A stretch of DNA of 64,000 nucleotides from Timema cristinae (taxonomy: Eukaryota > Arthropoda > Insecta > Phasmatodea > Timematidae): the NCBI GenBank assembly GCA_039000515.1, contig JBCFYV010000012.1:114711949-114775948 (forward strand), written 5' to 3'. Under the pieces are notes generated by a model. It was not told where the DNA came from. It was given only the letters and a program-made list of their open reading frames with translations, and did no database searches. Each line of letters opens with the position of its first letter. Within the stretch, counting starts at the first letter, position 1. Made by a program: the position numbers and the translations under genes. This document shows positions 47,836 through 59,345 of the stretch, piece by piece.

Positions 47836-48071
47836 CCGCTCCAGTGGTTGTGTGGTCTAACGCGCTACCCTCGCAGTTAATTAACCTCAGATTATGGTGA
47901 GATCGAATCTCGGTCGAATGTACTGAGAGTGGTTTTTACAAAATGGTTCTCCACTCTCCACCCACCCAAACGGGGGTACACATCTTATAAAAATATAACC
48001 TTCCTTATCGTTAAGGACATCAGTGTAGTTACGTTTTGTCCCTGAATGGATAGTAAGACGCGGTGCTAAAA
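47836..48071 (+). repeat. SINE C, near full length
   Basis: Head GTGGTTGTGTGGTCTAACGC, B box GATCGAATCTCGG, body, and GGATAGTAAGACGCGGTGCT. Confidence 0.88.
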
Positions 48072-48137
48072 CAAAATTAAAGAGAGAGAAAATCCCCTTA
48101 TAAATATAGAACAGTTTTTTCCACTAAAGACAGCATT

Positions 48138-48215
48138 TAAACTTTGGTAAGGTTGTGTCAATAGCGTGTTCTTTTCTAAACTTTGGTAAGGTTGTGTCAA
48201 TGGTGTGTTCTTTTC
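48138..48215 (+). repeat. Tandem duplication, 39 bp x 2
   Basis: TAAACTTTGGTAAGGTTGTG followed by TCAATRGYGTGTTCTTTTC, twice with two differences. Confidence 0.92.
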
Positions 48216-50149
48216 TAAATGCCGGCTCAAATAATTATGATACAAACATATGCAAACAAATTGTTGGGATCTTCTAAATCTATTTATCCTTCTATCTTCT
48301 ATATATATTCTTATCTACCTTTATTTCTCAGTATCTTTCACTTTACCTTTTTTCTTTCTGTTTATTTATTTATTCACATATTCCCTTTAATCAAATCTAT
48401 TTTTTTGTGGTAGTCATTTTACATTTTTCTATCTTTATTTTTCTTTATTTCTTTCTCTGTTTTGTCTCTCTATATGTATTTTTTTTTATCTCTCTGTATC
48501 TTTTACATCTGTCCTTTTGATCTCTTTGTTTTTATTGTCTCTCTATTTTTCATCTTGGTTTTTTATACATTTATATTATATCCGTATTCCCATACATCTA
48601 GCCTATATTTTATCTAGCCCCATAGATAACCGCTAAGCTGTTAATCTATGCATCTAACTAGCAATCCATATAATATTCATGAAGTTATTCATCTATCAAT
48701 CACACGGGCATTTATCCATATAATTAACTATCTCTCCATCCATCTATAGAATATCGACCTGTCCAAACACAAGATAGTATTTCATGATTCATTTGTTAGC
48801 GGGTAGAGCGAGTGAGTGATATGTCGAGTGTGTCGCGAGCTAGTCCGTGACAGAATTATTACGCACGCAATTAAAGTACTGTGCAGTACATCCGCTATCT
48901 CCCCCCTGACCGCACTGTACAACAGAGGAGGTGATATACTAGTATGATGTGAGAGGTGTATGTGGTAGACTAGAAAAGGGGAAAGGGGGGGGGGGGGTGC
49001 TGCCTGTCACTCACAAACCACTAGACGTATTAGTCGAAGAGAAGTTTATAGATGATTTTTTTTTTACAAACTCTAAAATATACTCATAAACATCTAAAAT
49101 AAGGACGCTATTGACGATACGTATTTATTATTTACTATATCATATTTTACAAATTTGATTAATTGTTAAAAAAAAGGTTCATTAGATAACCCCCCTGTAA
49201 ATCTACAAAATCTAATAGCGTTATTTTTTTTTCAAATTTGAATAAAATTTACTTTTTTTTAACAAGGATAATAATTGTACATATTTATTTAAAGTTACTT
49301 TCTTTTAAGTAAAAATAAATATGATTGGAATGCTGAATTATCTGTACACTGCTAAATTAATATGCTTATTTTATGAAATTTGAATATAATCACCTTTCCT
49401 TCTTTATTCACAAAGGTAATTAGGTAGATAGCCCATTTATACCGATTGTCATAATATAGTACCTTTCTCTTCTCAAATTTGAGTAAAATATCTTATTTTT
49501 ATCTAATATAATTGGACAGCTAGTTCACTCATACATTGAACAATTCTAATAAATTGCTTCACTAGAATTTGTCAACATTAAAAAAATAATTGGATTTGCA
49601 AACTTCCTGTGCATTTTCATATCATTGTACGTTTCTTTTATTAAAGTTTATTAATACATTATTACGTCACACAATTCATTTTATACTACATTTCATGGAA
49701 AAATAAACCTGAGTTTTAATATTACGTATCTAATTATTATCAAATAACAAGAAACTTTATTTTATATAATTAAAATAATACAGAGTTTCACAATGTTACC
49801 AATTGATTTTATGATTTACCTTTGAGGAAAATAAAATGGTTTCGACTATAGCGAGTGCTAGAGGGGTAGTAAATCAAAGTAGAGTATTTTTTTTTTTTCA
49901 AAGACAGATTACCTTTTCAATAACAAATGTAAAAGAAATAATTCAGAATGGAAGTTCGAAAAAGAGAAAAAAGAAATTGCTCTAAGTATTGAAAAGATGC
50001 CAAACACAAAAGCCCTTTAGAGATCACCTTATTATTATTATTATTATTAATTTAACTGCTAAGCTCCTTGACTTCTATCGTATTAAAAAAAATATTCGTG
50101 ACTTCTACAGTCTAAAATACAACACAACACACAGACTTCTTCTCTAATC
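48216..50149. other. Pyrimidine-rich then AT-rich sequence, no gene recognised
   Basis: 48300-48700 is T/C-rich on the plus strand. A GC-richer patch at 48790-49020 includes a 14-G run. No domain or splice structure recognised. Confidence 0.4.
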
Positions 50150-50161
50150 TACTTAAAAATA

Positions 50162-50450
50162 GGTGACCTGGTGGTCTAGGGGTAAGGTATCAGATTTCTG
50201 TGCTGGCGGCCGGGGTTCTCGGTCCCGGCACAGATTTATCTGATTACCAAACCCTTCCTTCAGCTCTGACAATACATCTTGTGAATGTGGGGAATGCCAG
50301 GCCTCCACCGTTGTTCGGATTCCACGTTAAACTGTAGGTCCTTAATTTCATCTCACAATCACCCTACCATTACACATTAGCGTAAGTGCGTATAACCCGA
50401 ATGGGTAGTAAGACGCGGTGCTAATAATAATAATAATAATAATAATAATA
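50162..50450 (+). repeat. SINE A, full length, with target duplication
   Basis: Head GTGACCTGGTGGTCTAGGGG. The B box has lost five bases (GGGGTTCTCGG). Tail (TAA)n. TACTTAAAAAT flanks at 50150-50160 and 50453-50463. Confidence 0.94.
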
Positions 50451-50706
50451 TATACTTAAAAATGAAGCCATGGTTAGCACAATCTTTGCCTATGTTTAAT
50501 CATAAAATAAGTTAAATGAAATAATATACATTGTTACAGAAACAAAGCGGAACAATAAACTTAAAAAAAAACTATGACTCACACGCTACCTCCGTAACTC
50601 GTCTATTGTTACTAATTAGGCGATACAGTTTTATATGTTAGTTTTGCACATTTTTAGACGCTCCTGCCCCTCCCCCCCATCAGCATTTTGGGCTTATTAA
50701 TTTAAA

Positions 50707-50932
50707 ACCCGTTTCAGTGGTTGAATAGTCTTAGGCGTCACTCTCGTGTTGGACTGGTCTGCTGAAGGTGGGTAGACCGGGGTTCGAATATCGGTCGGTT
50801 CTATCGATGGTGGTTTTTCCCCAAATGGTTTCCCTCTTTTCTTCCACGCAATTGGGGTTACATTAGCTTTAAAATGCTTCCTTTCTCATCCCTACTCCGT
50901 TAGAGTAAGTATAACATGTGTATAATCTTAAC

Positions 50933-50993
<61 letters not shown>
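50707..50993 (+). repeat. SINE C with long (AAT)n tail
   Basis: Head CCGTTTCAGTGGTTGAATAG, B box GGGGTTCGAATATCGG, body; the conserved hairpin is decayed (GTGTATAATCTTAACATAAT) before the (AAT)n run. Confidence 0.75.
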
Positions 50994-50994
<1 letters not shown>

Positions 50995-51527
50995 TTATAT
51001 ACTTTTCTGTTGTATTAGCTATGGAAATTTTCAGTTACCCACTTCTCAAACTTTCATTTATAATTATATTTACTTATAACTCGAAAACTATTGGTTTTAT
51101 AAAAAATATTTATGATAAGATTCTTTTATCTTTTATAATTCTACAACTTTGCGATGATACATTTTTTCTGATCTCAATTAGGTGTGCATGTATGCCCGTT
51201 TAAAAAAATCCAAATTGGAGATTCACTTATGTAAAATATTCTCAAAAGCATTTTCTAGAGTGGGTGGGGGATAGGGGCGGAAATAGACACGCAATTTTGT
51301 TCGTGTTGAACTGTTCCTAGATACAAATTTTAATACGTACTATGGGTGGCGAGTTTTTTAAAAGTGTAACTGTCCCCCAAATTGTTTGACTTATACTGAT
51401 GTAATTTTGTGTTTATAAATCAAGCTCTAAAATCAAATTAAAAACCGATAATTTTACTATTATTTAGGGAGGTAATATTAATATATTCTAACAGACAAAT
51501 TATAAGCACTGTTGGTCATGTGTATAC

Positions 51528-51745
51528 ATGCACCAGTCTAGTTTTGTTTGGTTTTCCAGTAATGGGGAGCACGGGGCTCGAATTTTGAGCCAGTGAACAG
51601 AGTTTTTTTTTTCTAAATAGTTTTGCAATTATTATTTCACGCATATGCAGGTGCATGACCTATTAACTATACCTTTCTTAAACTCATCTCATCAGTGTAA
51701 ATATGTGCATTTCTAGGGCGAGTGGTAAGAAGTGGAGCAAACATA
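51528..51745 (+). repeat. SINE C, strongly diverged
   Basis: AGTCTAGTTTTGTTTGG, GGGGCTCGAATTTTG, a body with CACGCATATGCAGGTGCA, and tail remnant GAGTGGTAAGAAGTGG. Confidence 0.5.
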
Positions 51746-52548
51746 AAAAAATATCTATTTTTTAACTAAAGTTTTATACAATAAAATTAAGATTACGTAA
51801 CATAAAATCGATGATTCTTTTTATAGCAAAAACTCTAATTGAATCGGACCTTTGATTGAACGATATCAAAACAGTGTTTTTATCTCTCACATCAATTAAT
51901 AAAATTTCACCCAAAAAATACCTTGTTACCCAAACGCCCACCCCAATCAATACAACCCGGACGGCCAATCAAATCGCACTAAGGAGGTTGGGGAGGGGGT
52001 ATTTAAAATAACGTTTCCCCGTCGTTAACCTCGGTGTTATGTTACCATTGTGTTCATTCATTGCAGACCGACATGCAAATGAAAGTTAGTTACGGGGAGG
52101 GTAATATTTATAAAATATAGCATTCATCACCCCTTCTAACTAAATGGGGTCAAAATGGTCAACTGAATAGACTGTGGTCACAGGGCCATGATTCGACCAC
52201 ACGTGAACCGAAATGAATCTGATTTATTTTTCAAAACTTTTTTTTGTGTGTGCTTTGCGTAGCGTAACATAATATCTCGGTCTTCTTTTCTCTCTTTCTA
52301 GCTCGACAGGTGAACAATGTGTTTGTTTAGTGGTTGTTTATAGTTGCAATTTATTGAAAGGTCAGGGTTCAGATCTCTTGTCAGTGGACTAAGGTTAATT
52401 TACTCAAATGTGATTTATAATTTTGGTTTCTTCTTTCTCCATCCACGTTAATATGGGTGTATTTCACATAAGTATTAGCCATAACTCTTTTGTACGTGGG
52501 TAATTTTTTTTTACGTTTAACTGGGGTTATTATCACCCAATTTGGTGA

Positions 52549-52737
52549 CCGCATGATCTAAGGTGTCACTCTCGTATTAGAACTAGACTGTCGATGAAAG
52601 GGTGTTTGAGGTTAGAATACCAGTTTAGCTTACTGAGGTAAGATTTCGTAAATATTTTTCAACTCTCCCGCCACGCCAATGCGTGCACATTTAATTTAAT
52701 TTATATCTTCTCTATCCCTACCTCATCAATATAAATA
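52549..52737 (+). repeat. SINE C, strongly diverged
   Basis: Head GACCGCATGATCTAAGGTGT, AGACTGTCGATGAAAGGG, body CAACTCTCCCGCCACGCCAA. The 3' tail is lost. Confidence 0.6.
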
Positions 52738-52829
52738 TGTTGTTATCATAAATGAGAAGAAAAAAATTTCTACCCAAAAAATATTATGTGTTTATGAAAA
52801 CAATTTTTCCAGAAAAAAATACAAATTAA

Positions 52830-53210
52830 GGTGGGAGTGTAGGGGACGCGAGAAAAGGCAGTATATTCGCAGTTTTTATATAAAAAATTATTTCGGCCAA
52901 AATAAATAAAAAAATTCTCCAGTAGAAACATATAGATTAGTTTTCTTCATATGGTGATATCAACAGTTGTTGAATATCTCTCAAGAGTGTCCTGGAATTT
53001 AATGACAACCTTTTATCTTCATTTAAAAAGTCCCTCATCTAATGTTTCTATGCTCTTGTCAGATATTCAACAGCTGTTGATATCAACACGTGAAGAAAAT
53101 TAAACTATACGTTTGTATTGAAGCAATATTTGATTAAATTTAACAAACAAAAAATTTACATAAAAACTGCAAAAACACCAGCCTTTTATCGTGTTCCCTA
53201 AATCCTCACC
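52830..53210. mobile_element. TTAA-flanked foldback MITE, copy 4 (best preserved)
   Basis: 381 bp between TTAA at 52826-52829 and 53211-53214. Arms pair as GATATCAACAGTTGTTGAAT with ATTCAACAGCTGTTGATATC near the centre and GCAGTTTTTATATAAA with TTTACATAAAAACTGC further out. The whole single strand can fold back. Confidence 0.8.
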
Positions 53211-53939
53211 TTAAGTATAAATTGTGTAGAAATTATCCAAAGAGAAAGAAAATGGTTCCACTTAAAAATTTGGACGAACCTTACATGTGTCATGTGTGGT
53301 AATCGGTAAAGATTATAAGCTAATCATATTACATATTTTTAAACACAAATTAAAATTAATACACATGATAAGGCTAAAGTGATTTTTTTTTCAATATCTT
53401 AATTTTATTAGATAGAATCTATGAAAAACACTCACTCGTTTATTTTGTATTTGAATCAAATATAAACAAAAATCACATGTTCTTACGAGTTTACTATCTT
53501 TCGAAATCTCGGAGAAAGAAATATTATAATCGTATAAGAACTACAGATTTGGATAAATGTCGACGTTTCATGACACAACGAAACTAAAAAAAAAGTTGTT
53601 CTCACATTTCTGTCTGTCTGTCTGTCGCTGTATCTCGGCCAAGAGACGAAACCATTTACTGATCAGACTAAAAATTGGTATCTAATGTTTTAATAAGGTT
53701 CCTCCGGGGAGTTTATGGAATTAAATATCTAACCCTAAAATTAAGGGTAATTTACTTATAGACAAAAAGAGAATAAATCGAGTTTTCTGAAAATTTGCTT
53801 TTATAATTTTGATTAATTTTGTATCTTGGTACTGTTTGATATTAAAAAACAACTAGAGATTTTAATTTTCTCAAGGAAAATGACTTTGAAGTTACTATAC
53901 ACAATCGTTAAAAAGAATTGAGGTATTTAAGGAGCACTT

Positions 53940-54152
53940 TTTAAACCGACTGATTATATAAGCTCACGACTTATAGACTAGTTTAAATCTAGCACAGACA
54001 CAACACCTAGCCCCCCGGTCGTTGATTCATCATTGTGAAAGGGGAAACCCACATTTAACCGATGATACATTTATCAAAAATACTGAGAATTGAACCTGGG
54101 ACCTTTAGCTCAGTAGACAGACACGCTACCGACTGAGGTAAAGTGTCGGACA
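53940..54152 (-). repeat. SINE F inserted in the long dispersed repeat
   Basis: Minus-strand head CCTCAGTCGGTAGCGTGTCT (A box) and GGTCCCAGGTTCAATTCTC (B box), body with GATGAATCAACGACCGGG. The related copy at 58.5 kb lacks it. Flanks ATTTAAGGAG and ATTTAAATAAGGAG may be the altered target duplication. Confidence 0.65.
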
Positions 54153-54210
54153 TTTAAATAAGGAGAAATATCCAATTTTGTTCATATTTATGTAACCATT
54201 TAAGATACAA

Positions 54211-54262
54211 TATATATATAAATATATATATATAAATAAATATATATATATATATATATATA
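54211..54262. repeat. (TA)n-rich microsatellite
   Basis: ATATATAAATATA units within the long dispersed repeat, absent from the 58-kb copy. Confidence 0.95.
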
Positions 54263-54611
54263 AAGTTGTAGTACTATTGAAAATAAAAATATTTTATTTG
54301 AAATATATTTCTATAAAACCAAAACAAAATTCTGAGCTCTAAGTTTTTTTTTGTAGAAGTCTGAAAATTTGATTGTTATACTCTTTGGTGGACAGATATT
54401 CCTCTTTTCTCAATTTTTTGTATTAGTGTATTATGGTATTTGGTAGAATGTTTCGTCAACAATGTATATTATTTAGTTTCACAATTCTTACGAGCTCTTA
54501 ATAAATTACTCTTAATAAAATGTTTTTATTTTAAAATAAAATTCTGTACGATGCACTATACCATTTATTTAAATATGTTTTTAAAGTTAAAATCGTTAAA
54601 TCAAAAGGCCT

Positions 54612-54832
54612 CTAGGATGACTGCATGGTTTAATACGTCACTCTTACAATAGCCTGAACTGCTTGTAGCGGTGAGATAAAGGTTCAAATCCTGGTTTGAG
54701 TGTACTGAAAATGGATCTAACTAAATAATGTTACGCTATCTATTTCCATGCAAACGTGGATACACTTATTCTAAAATAATCTTTCCTCATCCTTAACACA
54801 TTATTATCATTATTACATATGCGTACATCCCT
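54612..54832 (+). repeat. SINE C, diverged
   Basis: Head GACTGCATGGTTTAATACGT, B box GGTTCAAATCCTGG, body; tail degenerate. Confidence 0.6.
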
Positions 54833-55245
54833 AAAGAGTAGGGAAACAAATTCGAGCCTAATATTATGGAATAAAAAATATATATCTCAATTTGTACTTA
54901 GATCACTTTTCCTCCGTAGCCCCCGACATTTTTGAACTCTTTATTAAATTAACCGTTGTAAAGTGTGGTGTAATTACACGACCCTGAGGAATGATATCAT
55001 GGCTGAAATATATGCCACGTTCCTCTTCTATTTTATAGCCGAGTCATATATTTCTTTCACGTCCCGTTTAAAAATGTATTCATCAACCCTTGCAAGTGTG
55101 TGGCTCAAAAAATGAAGGATTAAAAAAGGGAGGCAGGGGAGTGTTTGAGATATGCAAATATAATTATGTTTACTTCTTAATCTTCTTATTAATGAATTAC
55201 AATCGTTACCACAAATATTTTTTTACAACGTGTCTCATTAACCGT

Positions 55246-55378
55246 TTGTGTTGTGTGCGTGTATTATAATTAATTAGTCTAATGGGGAAGGGATGAGGAA
55301 GGAAGCATTTTAGAACCTACATTTGCGTGGAAGGAGGGTTGAAAACAGTTTAGAAAAACCATCCTCAACCTATGTGAC
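55246..55378 (-). repeat. SINE C fragment
   Basis: Body complement (ACATTTGCGTGGAAGGAGGG, AAAAACCATCCTCA) without recognisable head. Confidence 0.6.
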
Positions 55379-55615
55379 CGGTCGACCTCAGTGTGCTTGG
55401 GGTAAAAAGCTTACCTCATGATCCGATCGTGGGTTCAAACCCAGTCGAGAACTACGGAGTTTTATTCAGTGATAAAAATCCGTAGCGCAACTTCCTTCGG
55501 AGGGGAAGTAAAGCCTACGGTCCCATATCGATTGCGGCGTGTAAAATAACCCTGTAAAGTATGGGAAAATAGCTTACCCGGCAAAATTGGTAGAACCTTT
55601 CGCTCTCGCACATTG
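55379..55615 (+). repeat. SINE G: tRNA-like head with a different body
   Basis: CAGTGTGCTTGGGGTAAAAA (A box region) and GTGGGTTCAAACCCAGTC (B box), then a body CTTCCTTCGGAGGGGAAGTA seen nowhere else in the window. Confidence 0.6.
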
Positions 55616-55620
55616 AAATT

Positions 55621-55895
55621 ATATTATTATTATTATTATTATTATTATTAGCACAGAGTCTTACTACCCGTTCGGGTTATACGCTTAAGTACTAATTACG
55701 CTAAAGGATTAGGAATTGGGAAGGTTGAATATATAGGAAGTGAACCCATATTTGTGTGGAGGGAGAATGGAAAACTATTTAGGAAATACCACCGCCAGTT
55801 CACCCGACCGAAATTCAAACATCGATCTCCCCGTCCTCGGCAGTCTAGCTCAACATAAAACTAGCGCGTTAGCGAACTACGCTGCCGAGGCGGGT
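55621..55895 (-). repeat. SINE B, full length
   Basis: (ATT)n, AGCACAGAGTCTTACTACCC, body, and head complement GCGAACTACGCTGCCGAGGC. Confidence 0.9.
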
Positions 55896-55969
55896 TATTA
55901 CTTGTTATACATCAGTTATATATGACAATTCGACTCATTCAAGTGTAATTTAAAATTTGTGAACATACT

Positions 55970-56070
55970 GTACCTCTGTATTCTCCTGCTTAGTCCGAAT
56001 TTTCGATAGTCCGAACAAGCATAGGTCCCTATAAGTTCTGCTTAACAAGGTTCTAGTGTACTTTAATATA
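55970..56070 (-). mobile_element. Possible pogo/Tigger-type terminus (weak)
   Basis: Complement reads TACACTAGAACCTTGTTAAG with ATTCGGACTAAGCAGG and TTGTTCGGACTATCG, resembling pogo-like inverted ends. No partner end found. Confidence 0.3.
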
Positions 56071-56465
56071 TTCATACTTCAAGTAATGTGATCATCAACT
56101 ATGCCTTTTGATATATATTAACATTACCCGTGAAATGACACTAATAATGCAGTAAAATGTTTCAATGTTAAAAAATATGCTTGTATTTTTAAAAGGTACT
56201 TTCTCTGAAAATTGGACTGTATAAATGTGAGTTGGAGGTGATAGGGTGACGTGACAGCTTTGCATTGTTTGACAACTAGAGATATTCTATACCTCAAGGG
56301 GTGAAATGGGGTTGAGGGCAGGAGGTAAGGGGGTGTTATTTACAATCCTTGTACCCACAGAGAATAGGGGTGTTAGATTTAGAGAGGGGGGTGGAAGGAA
56401 ATGATTGGTTACCTTCCGGTCAACAAATGAAGGTGTATATACCAACTTTATGTTTTTATCGAGTT

Positions 56466-56717
56466 TTTTTAGCACCACGTTTTACTACCTGTTCGGGTTA
56501 TACGCTTAAGTACTAATTATGCTAATAGTTTTAGGGCTTAGGAAGGCTATAATCAGATGAAGTGTAACAGCATTTGTTTGGAGGGCGAGTTGAAAACAAT
56601 TTTTAAAAACTACCCTCATTACACCCGATATAGATTTGAACCTTAATCTCCCAGTCATTGGCATACTAGTCTACTGCGAGATTAGCGCCATAGACCACGC
56701 GGCCACCAAAGTGGGGT
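56466..56717 (-). repeat. SINE C, near full length
   Basis: AGCACCACGTTTTACTACCT through body to GACCACGCGGCCACCAAAGT. Confidence 0.85.
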
Positions 56718-57106
56718 TTTATTGGGTTGTTTGACGTATACATTTGAACCATACAAACCATATTCGCTCAAGACTTAAAAACTTACTTCACCTAGCACAG
56801 TAAACCTACTAGTGCCCAAATAGATATCTACTAATTGGACTACATGAAAACCTTTGTACAAATAGTAAATATTTCATCACCATCCAAAATCTAACCAAGG
56901 CCCTCTCCACGTCTTCTGGTTGACCACTTAAATGGGCTATTAACAGTTTGGGTTATAGCACTTTTAACGTAATTCAAATACCTCGCACCCCACGCGCTTT
57001 GGTAACACGTGAAGATTACATTTTAATCTCACCGGGATACAAACCAGAGGTGTTTGGTCATAGTCTGAAATAAAACATATCCAAATAACCACCTTTAGAT
57101 AGCGGC

Positions 57107-57650
57107 ATGAGTATACATTCACCTGTCATAGTCACGACATTGTCTTCGTTTGGCGACAAGAGTATAGTTTCCCTTGTGATAGTCACGACACCACTTTCGC
57201 TAGGTGACAAGAGTATAGTTTCCCTTGTGATAGTCACGACACCACCTTCGTTTGACGACAAGAGTATAGTTTCCCTTGTGATAGTCACGACACCACCTTC
57301 GTTTGGCGACAAGAGTATATTTCCCTTGTGATAGTCACGACACCACTTTCGCTAGGTGACAAGAGTATAGTTTCCCTTGTGATAGTCACGACACCACCTT
57401 CGTTTGACGAAAAGAGTATAGTTTCCCTTGTGATAGTCACGACACCACCTTCGTTTGGTGACAAGATTATAGTTTCCCTTGTGATAGTCACGACACCACC
57501 TTCGTTTGGTGACAAGAGTATAGTTTCCCTTGTGATAGTCATAACACCACCTTTGTTTGGCGACAAGAGTATAGTTTCCCTGTGATTGTCATGACACCAC
57601 CTTCGTTAAGCAACCAGAGTATACTTTCCCTGTGATATTCGTGACACCTA
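57107..57650. repeat. 51-bp tandem array, 11 units
   Basis: Unit: GAGTATAGTTTCCCTTGTGA, TAGTCACGACACCACCTTCG, then TTTGGCGACAA. The period is 51 bp. Outer units are more diverged than inner ones. Because 51 is divisible by 3, both strands stay open (17-residue repeats such as GVVTITRETI); no flanking coding sequence supports a real protein. Confidence 0.95.
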
Positions 57651-58084
57651 CTGAGGTTCCCTATCCGAGTGACAGGCCCTCGAGTGTTGGTCGTGTTCGC
57701 TCCTATCCCCCCCTCCCCCAACCCATACTATGTGAACGGTGTACTTAACAAGGTGTCATTTTACCCCCTCCCCTTCACTCCTGCTTCCCCCTTGCCGTCT
57801 ACAAAGCATAGCGTCCTACCTAATATAGATCAACATCAACAATTTATCTACACCAAAGGTTCTCGAACTTTTTAGAACCGCGTCACAATTTTTTAGAACT
57901 ACATACTTTCATGACGCACCTAGGGTTAATGGATATGAAGGAGGGGAAGGGGGTGTTTTGTAATTACATTTTGAATAAAAGAATACTTTTTTTTTACAAA
58001 AAATTATCATTGGATTTAATTTTAACTTTTCCGTATATGTTTACTACGTTATATTTACTCCCCAGTTCTGTTGACTTTCTATGT
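57651..58084. other. Intergenic, no gene recognised
   Basis: C-rich run at 57705-57720. CAAAGGTTCTCGAACTTTTT (57853) and GACGCACCTAGGG resemble a hAT-type end but are unpaired. Confidence 0.3.
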
Positions 58085-59175
58085 TTTCTTAATTTTACAT
58101 TTTCAAATAATTACAAAATTCGGAGAGAGAAGTATTGTTATCGCCAAAAGAATCATCTACCTCAATATTTTGATACATGTCGACGTTTCTTGACCCCCTG
58201 AAACTGGACAAAGGGGTTTTATTGATGCCATCTGTCTGAATGTCTGTCCGTCGTTTTTATTCTATCTTGGACTAGAGCCTAACCATTTTACTAATCGGGC
58301 TGAAATTTGGTATCTAACGTTTTCATAGGGTTCCTTCAAGGTGTTTTGGAATTAGATATCTAACCCTAATGTTAAGGGCCGTTTAATGAAGGGCAAACAT
58401 AAAAAAATAAAGATTTTCTTCAAATTCGCTCTAACGATTTTGATTAAATTTTTTATCCAGGCATTATATAACATTAAACAAGATGGAAACTCATTTTCCT
58501 GTGAAAATGACTTTGAGAGTACTTTACGTTGGCAGAAATTTCTAATTTTGTTCATGTCTCCGTAACTATTTGAGATACGAAATAACTTATCTTTGTAATA
58601 ATAACTTATCTTTGTAATAATAATAATAATAATAATAATAATTAGCACCGCGTCTTACTAATCGTTCGGGTTATACACTTTAAGTACCAATTACACTAAT
58701 GGATTAGGAATTGGGAAGGTTTAATTAAAGGAAGTGAACCCGCATTTGCGTGGAGGGAGAGTGGAAAACCATTTAAGAAAAACCACTTCCAATTCACTCG
58801 ACCGAGATTCGAACCTTGATCTCTCCGTCCTCAACAGTTGAGCTCAACACTACAAGCGCGTTAGCCAACTACGCCACCGAGGCGGGTCTTATCGTTGTAA
58901 AGTTATAGTACTATTAAAGATACAAATCTTTTATTTGAAATCTATTTTTATAAAACCAATAATTTCTGAAATATAGGTATTTTTATATAATATATTTTTA
59001 TGGAGCTATTTGAATTTGACTGTTATGTTCTATGGTGGACAAAGATGTTCCTCTTTTCTTAATTTTTAAAAATTAAAGTGTATGTTATCTCATTAATGCT
59101 CTTTGGCGAAGTGTTTCTGCAACTATGTATATTAATTCGTTTCACAAATTTTAAGAGTTGTTAGTAAATTTATCA
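58085..59175 (+). repeat. Long dispersed repeat, copy 2, split by a SINE B
   Basis: Same block order as 53495-54545. It is interrupted at a different place by a SINE B (58618-58887), and lacks the SINE F and TA run of copy 1. Confidence 0.75.
58618..58887 (-). repeat. SINE B, full length, with duplicated target
   Basis: (AAT)n TTAGCACCGCGTCTTACT to head complement GCCAACTACGCCACCGAGGC. CTTATCTTTGTAA appears twice just before the tail, and CTTATCGTTGTAA follows the head, consistent with a target duplication plus a further duplication. Confidence 0.9.
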
Positions 59176-59291
59176 ATAGTGAGATAAAAGAAAAAGAAAG
59201 CCTGTGCAGTGCACCCTGTCATTTATTTTATTTGGTAGGTGTCTGCGACATTAGCAAGTTGGACTTTTCTTCGGAGACCCTTGCTTTAGGT

Positions 59292-59345
59292 CAGTGGTTC
59301 CCAAACCCAGGGTCACAACCGAAATGAGGGTCGCAAGGATGTTCC
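59292..59345 (+). mobile_element. Possible hAT-type terminus (weak)
   Basis: CAGTGGTTCCCAAACCCAGG followed by GTCACAACC is the kind of end seen in many hAT elements. The other end was not found. Confidence 0.3.

Larger units (their letters stand above)
53495..54545 (+). repeat. Long dispersed repeat, copy 1, split by a SINE
   Basis: It shares with 58085-59175, in the same order: TGTCGACGTTTC, the (TCTG)n run, CTGATCAGACTAAAAATTGG / TCGGGCTGAAATTTGG, TATCTAACCCTAAAATTAAG, AAAATGACTTTGAAG, then after the SINE CAATTTTGTTCAT, AAAGTTGTAGTACTATTGAA, CTTTGGTGGACAGATATTCC. Type is unknown; no ORF. Confidence 0.75.

Noticed and set aside
57058..57585. Repeat protein with 17-residue units (GVVTITRETI)
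   Set aside because: Both strands are equally open because the period is 51; there is no start context, flanking coding sequence or recognised domain.
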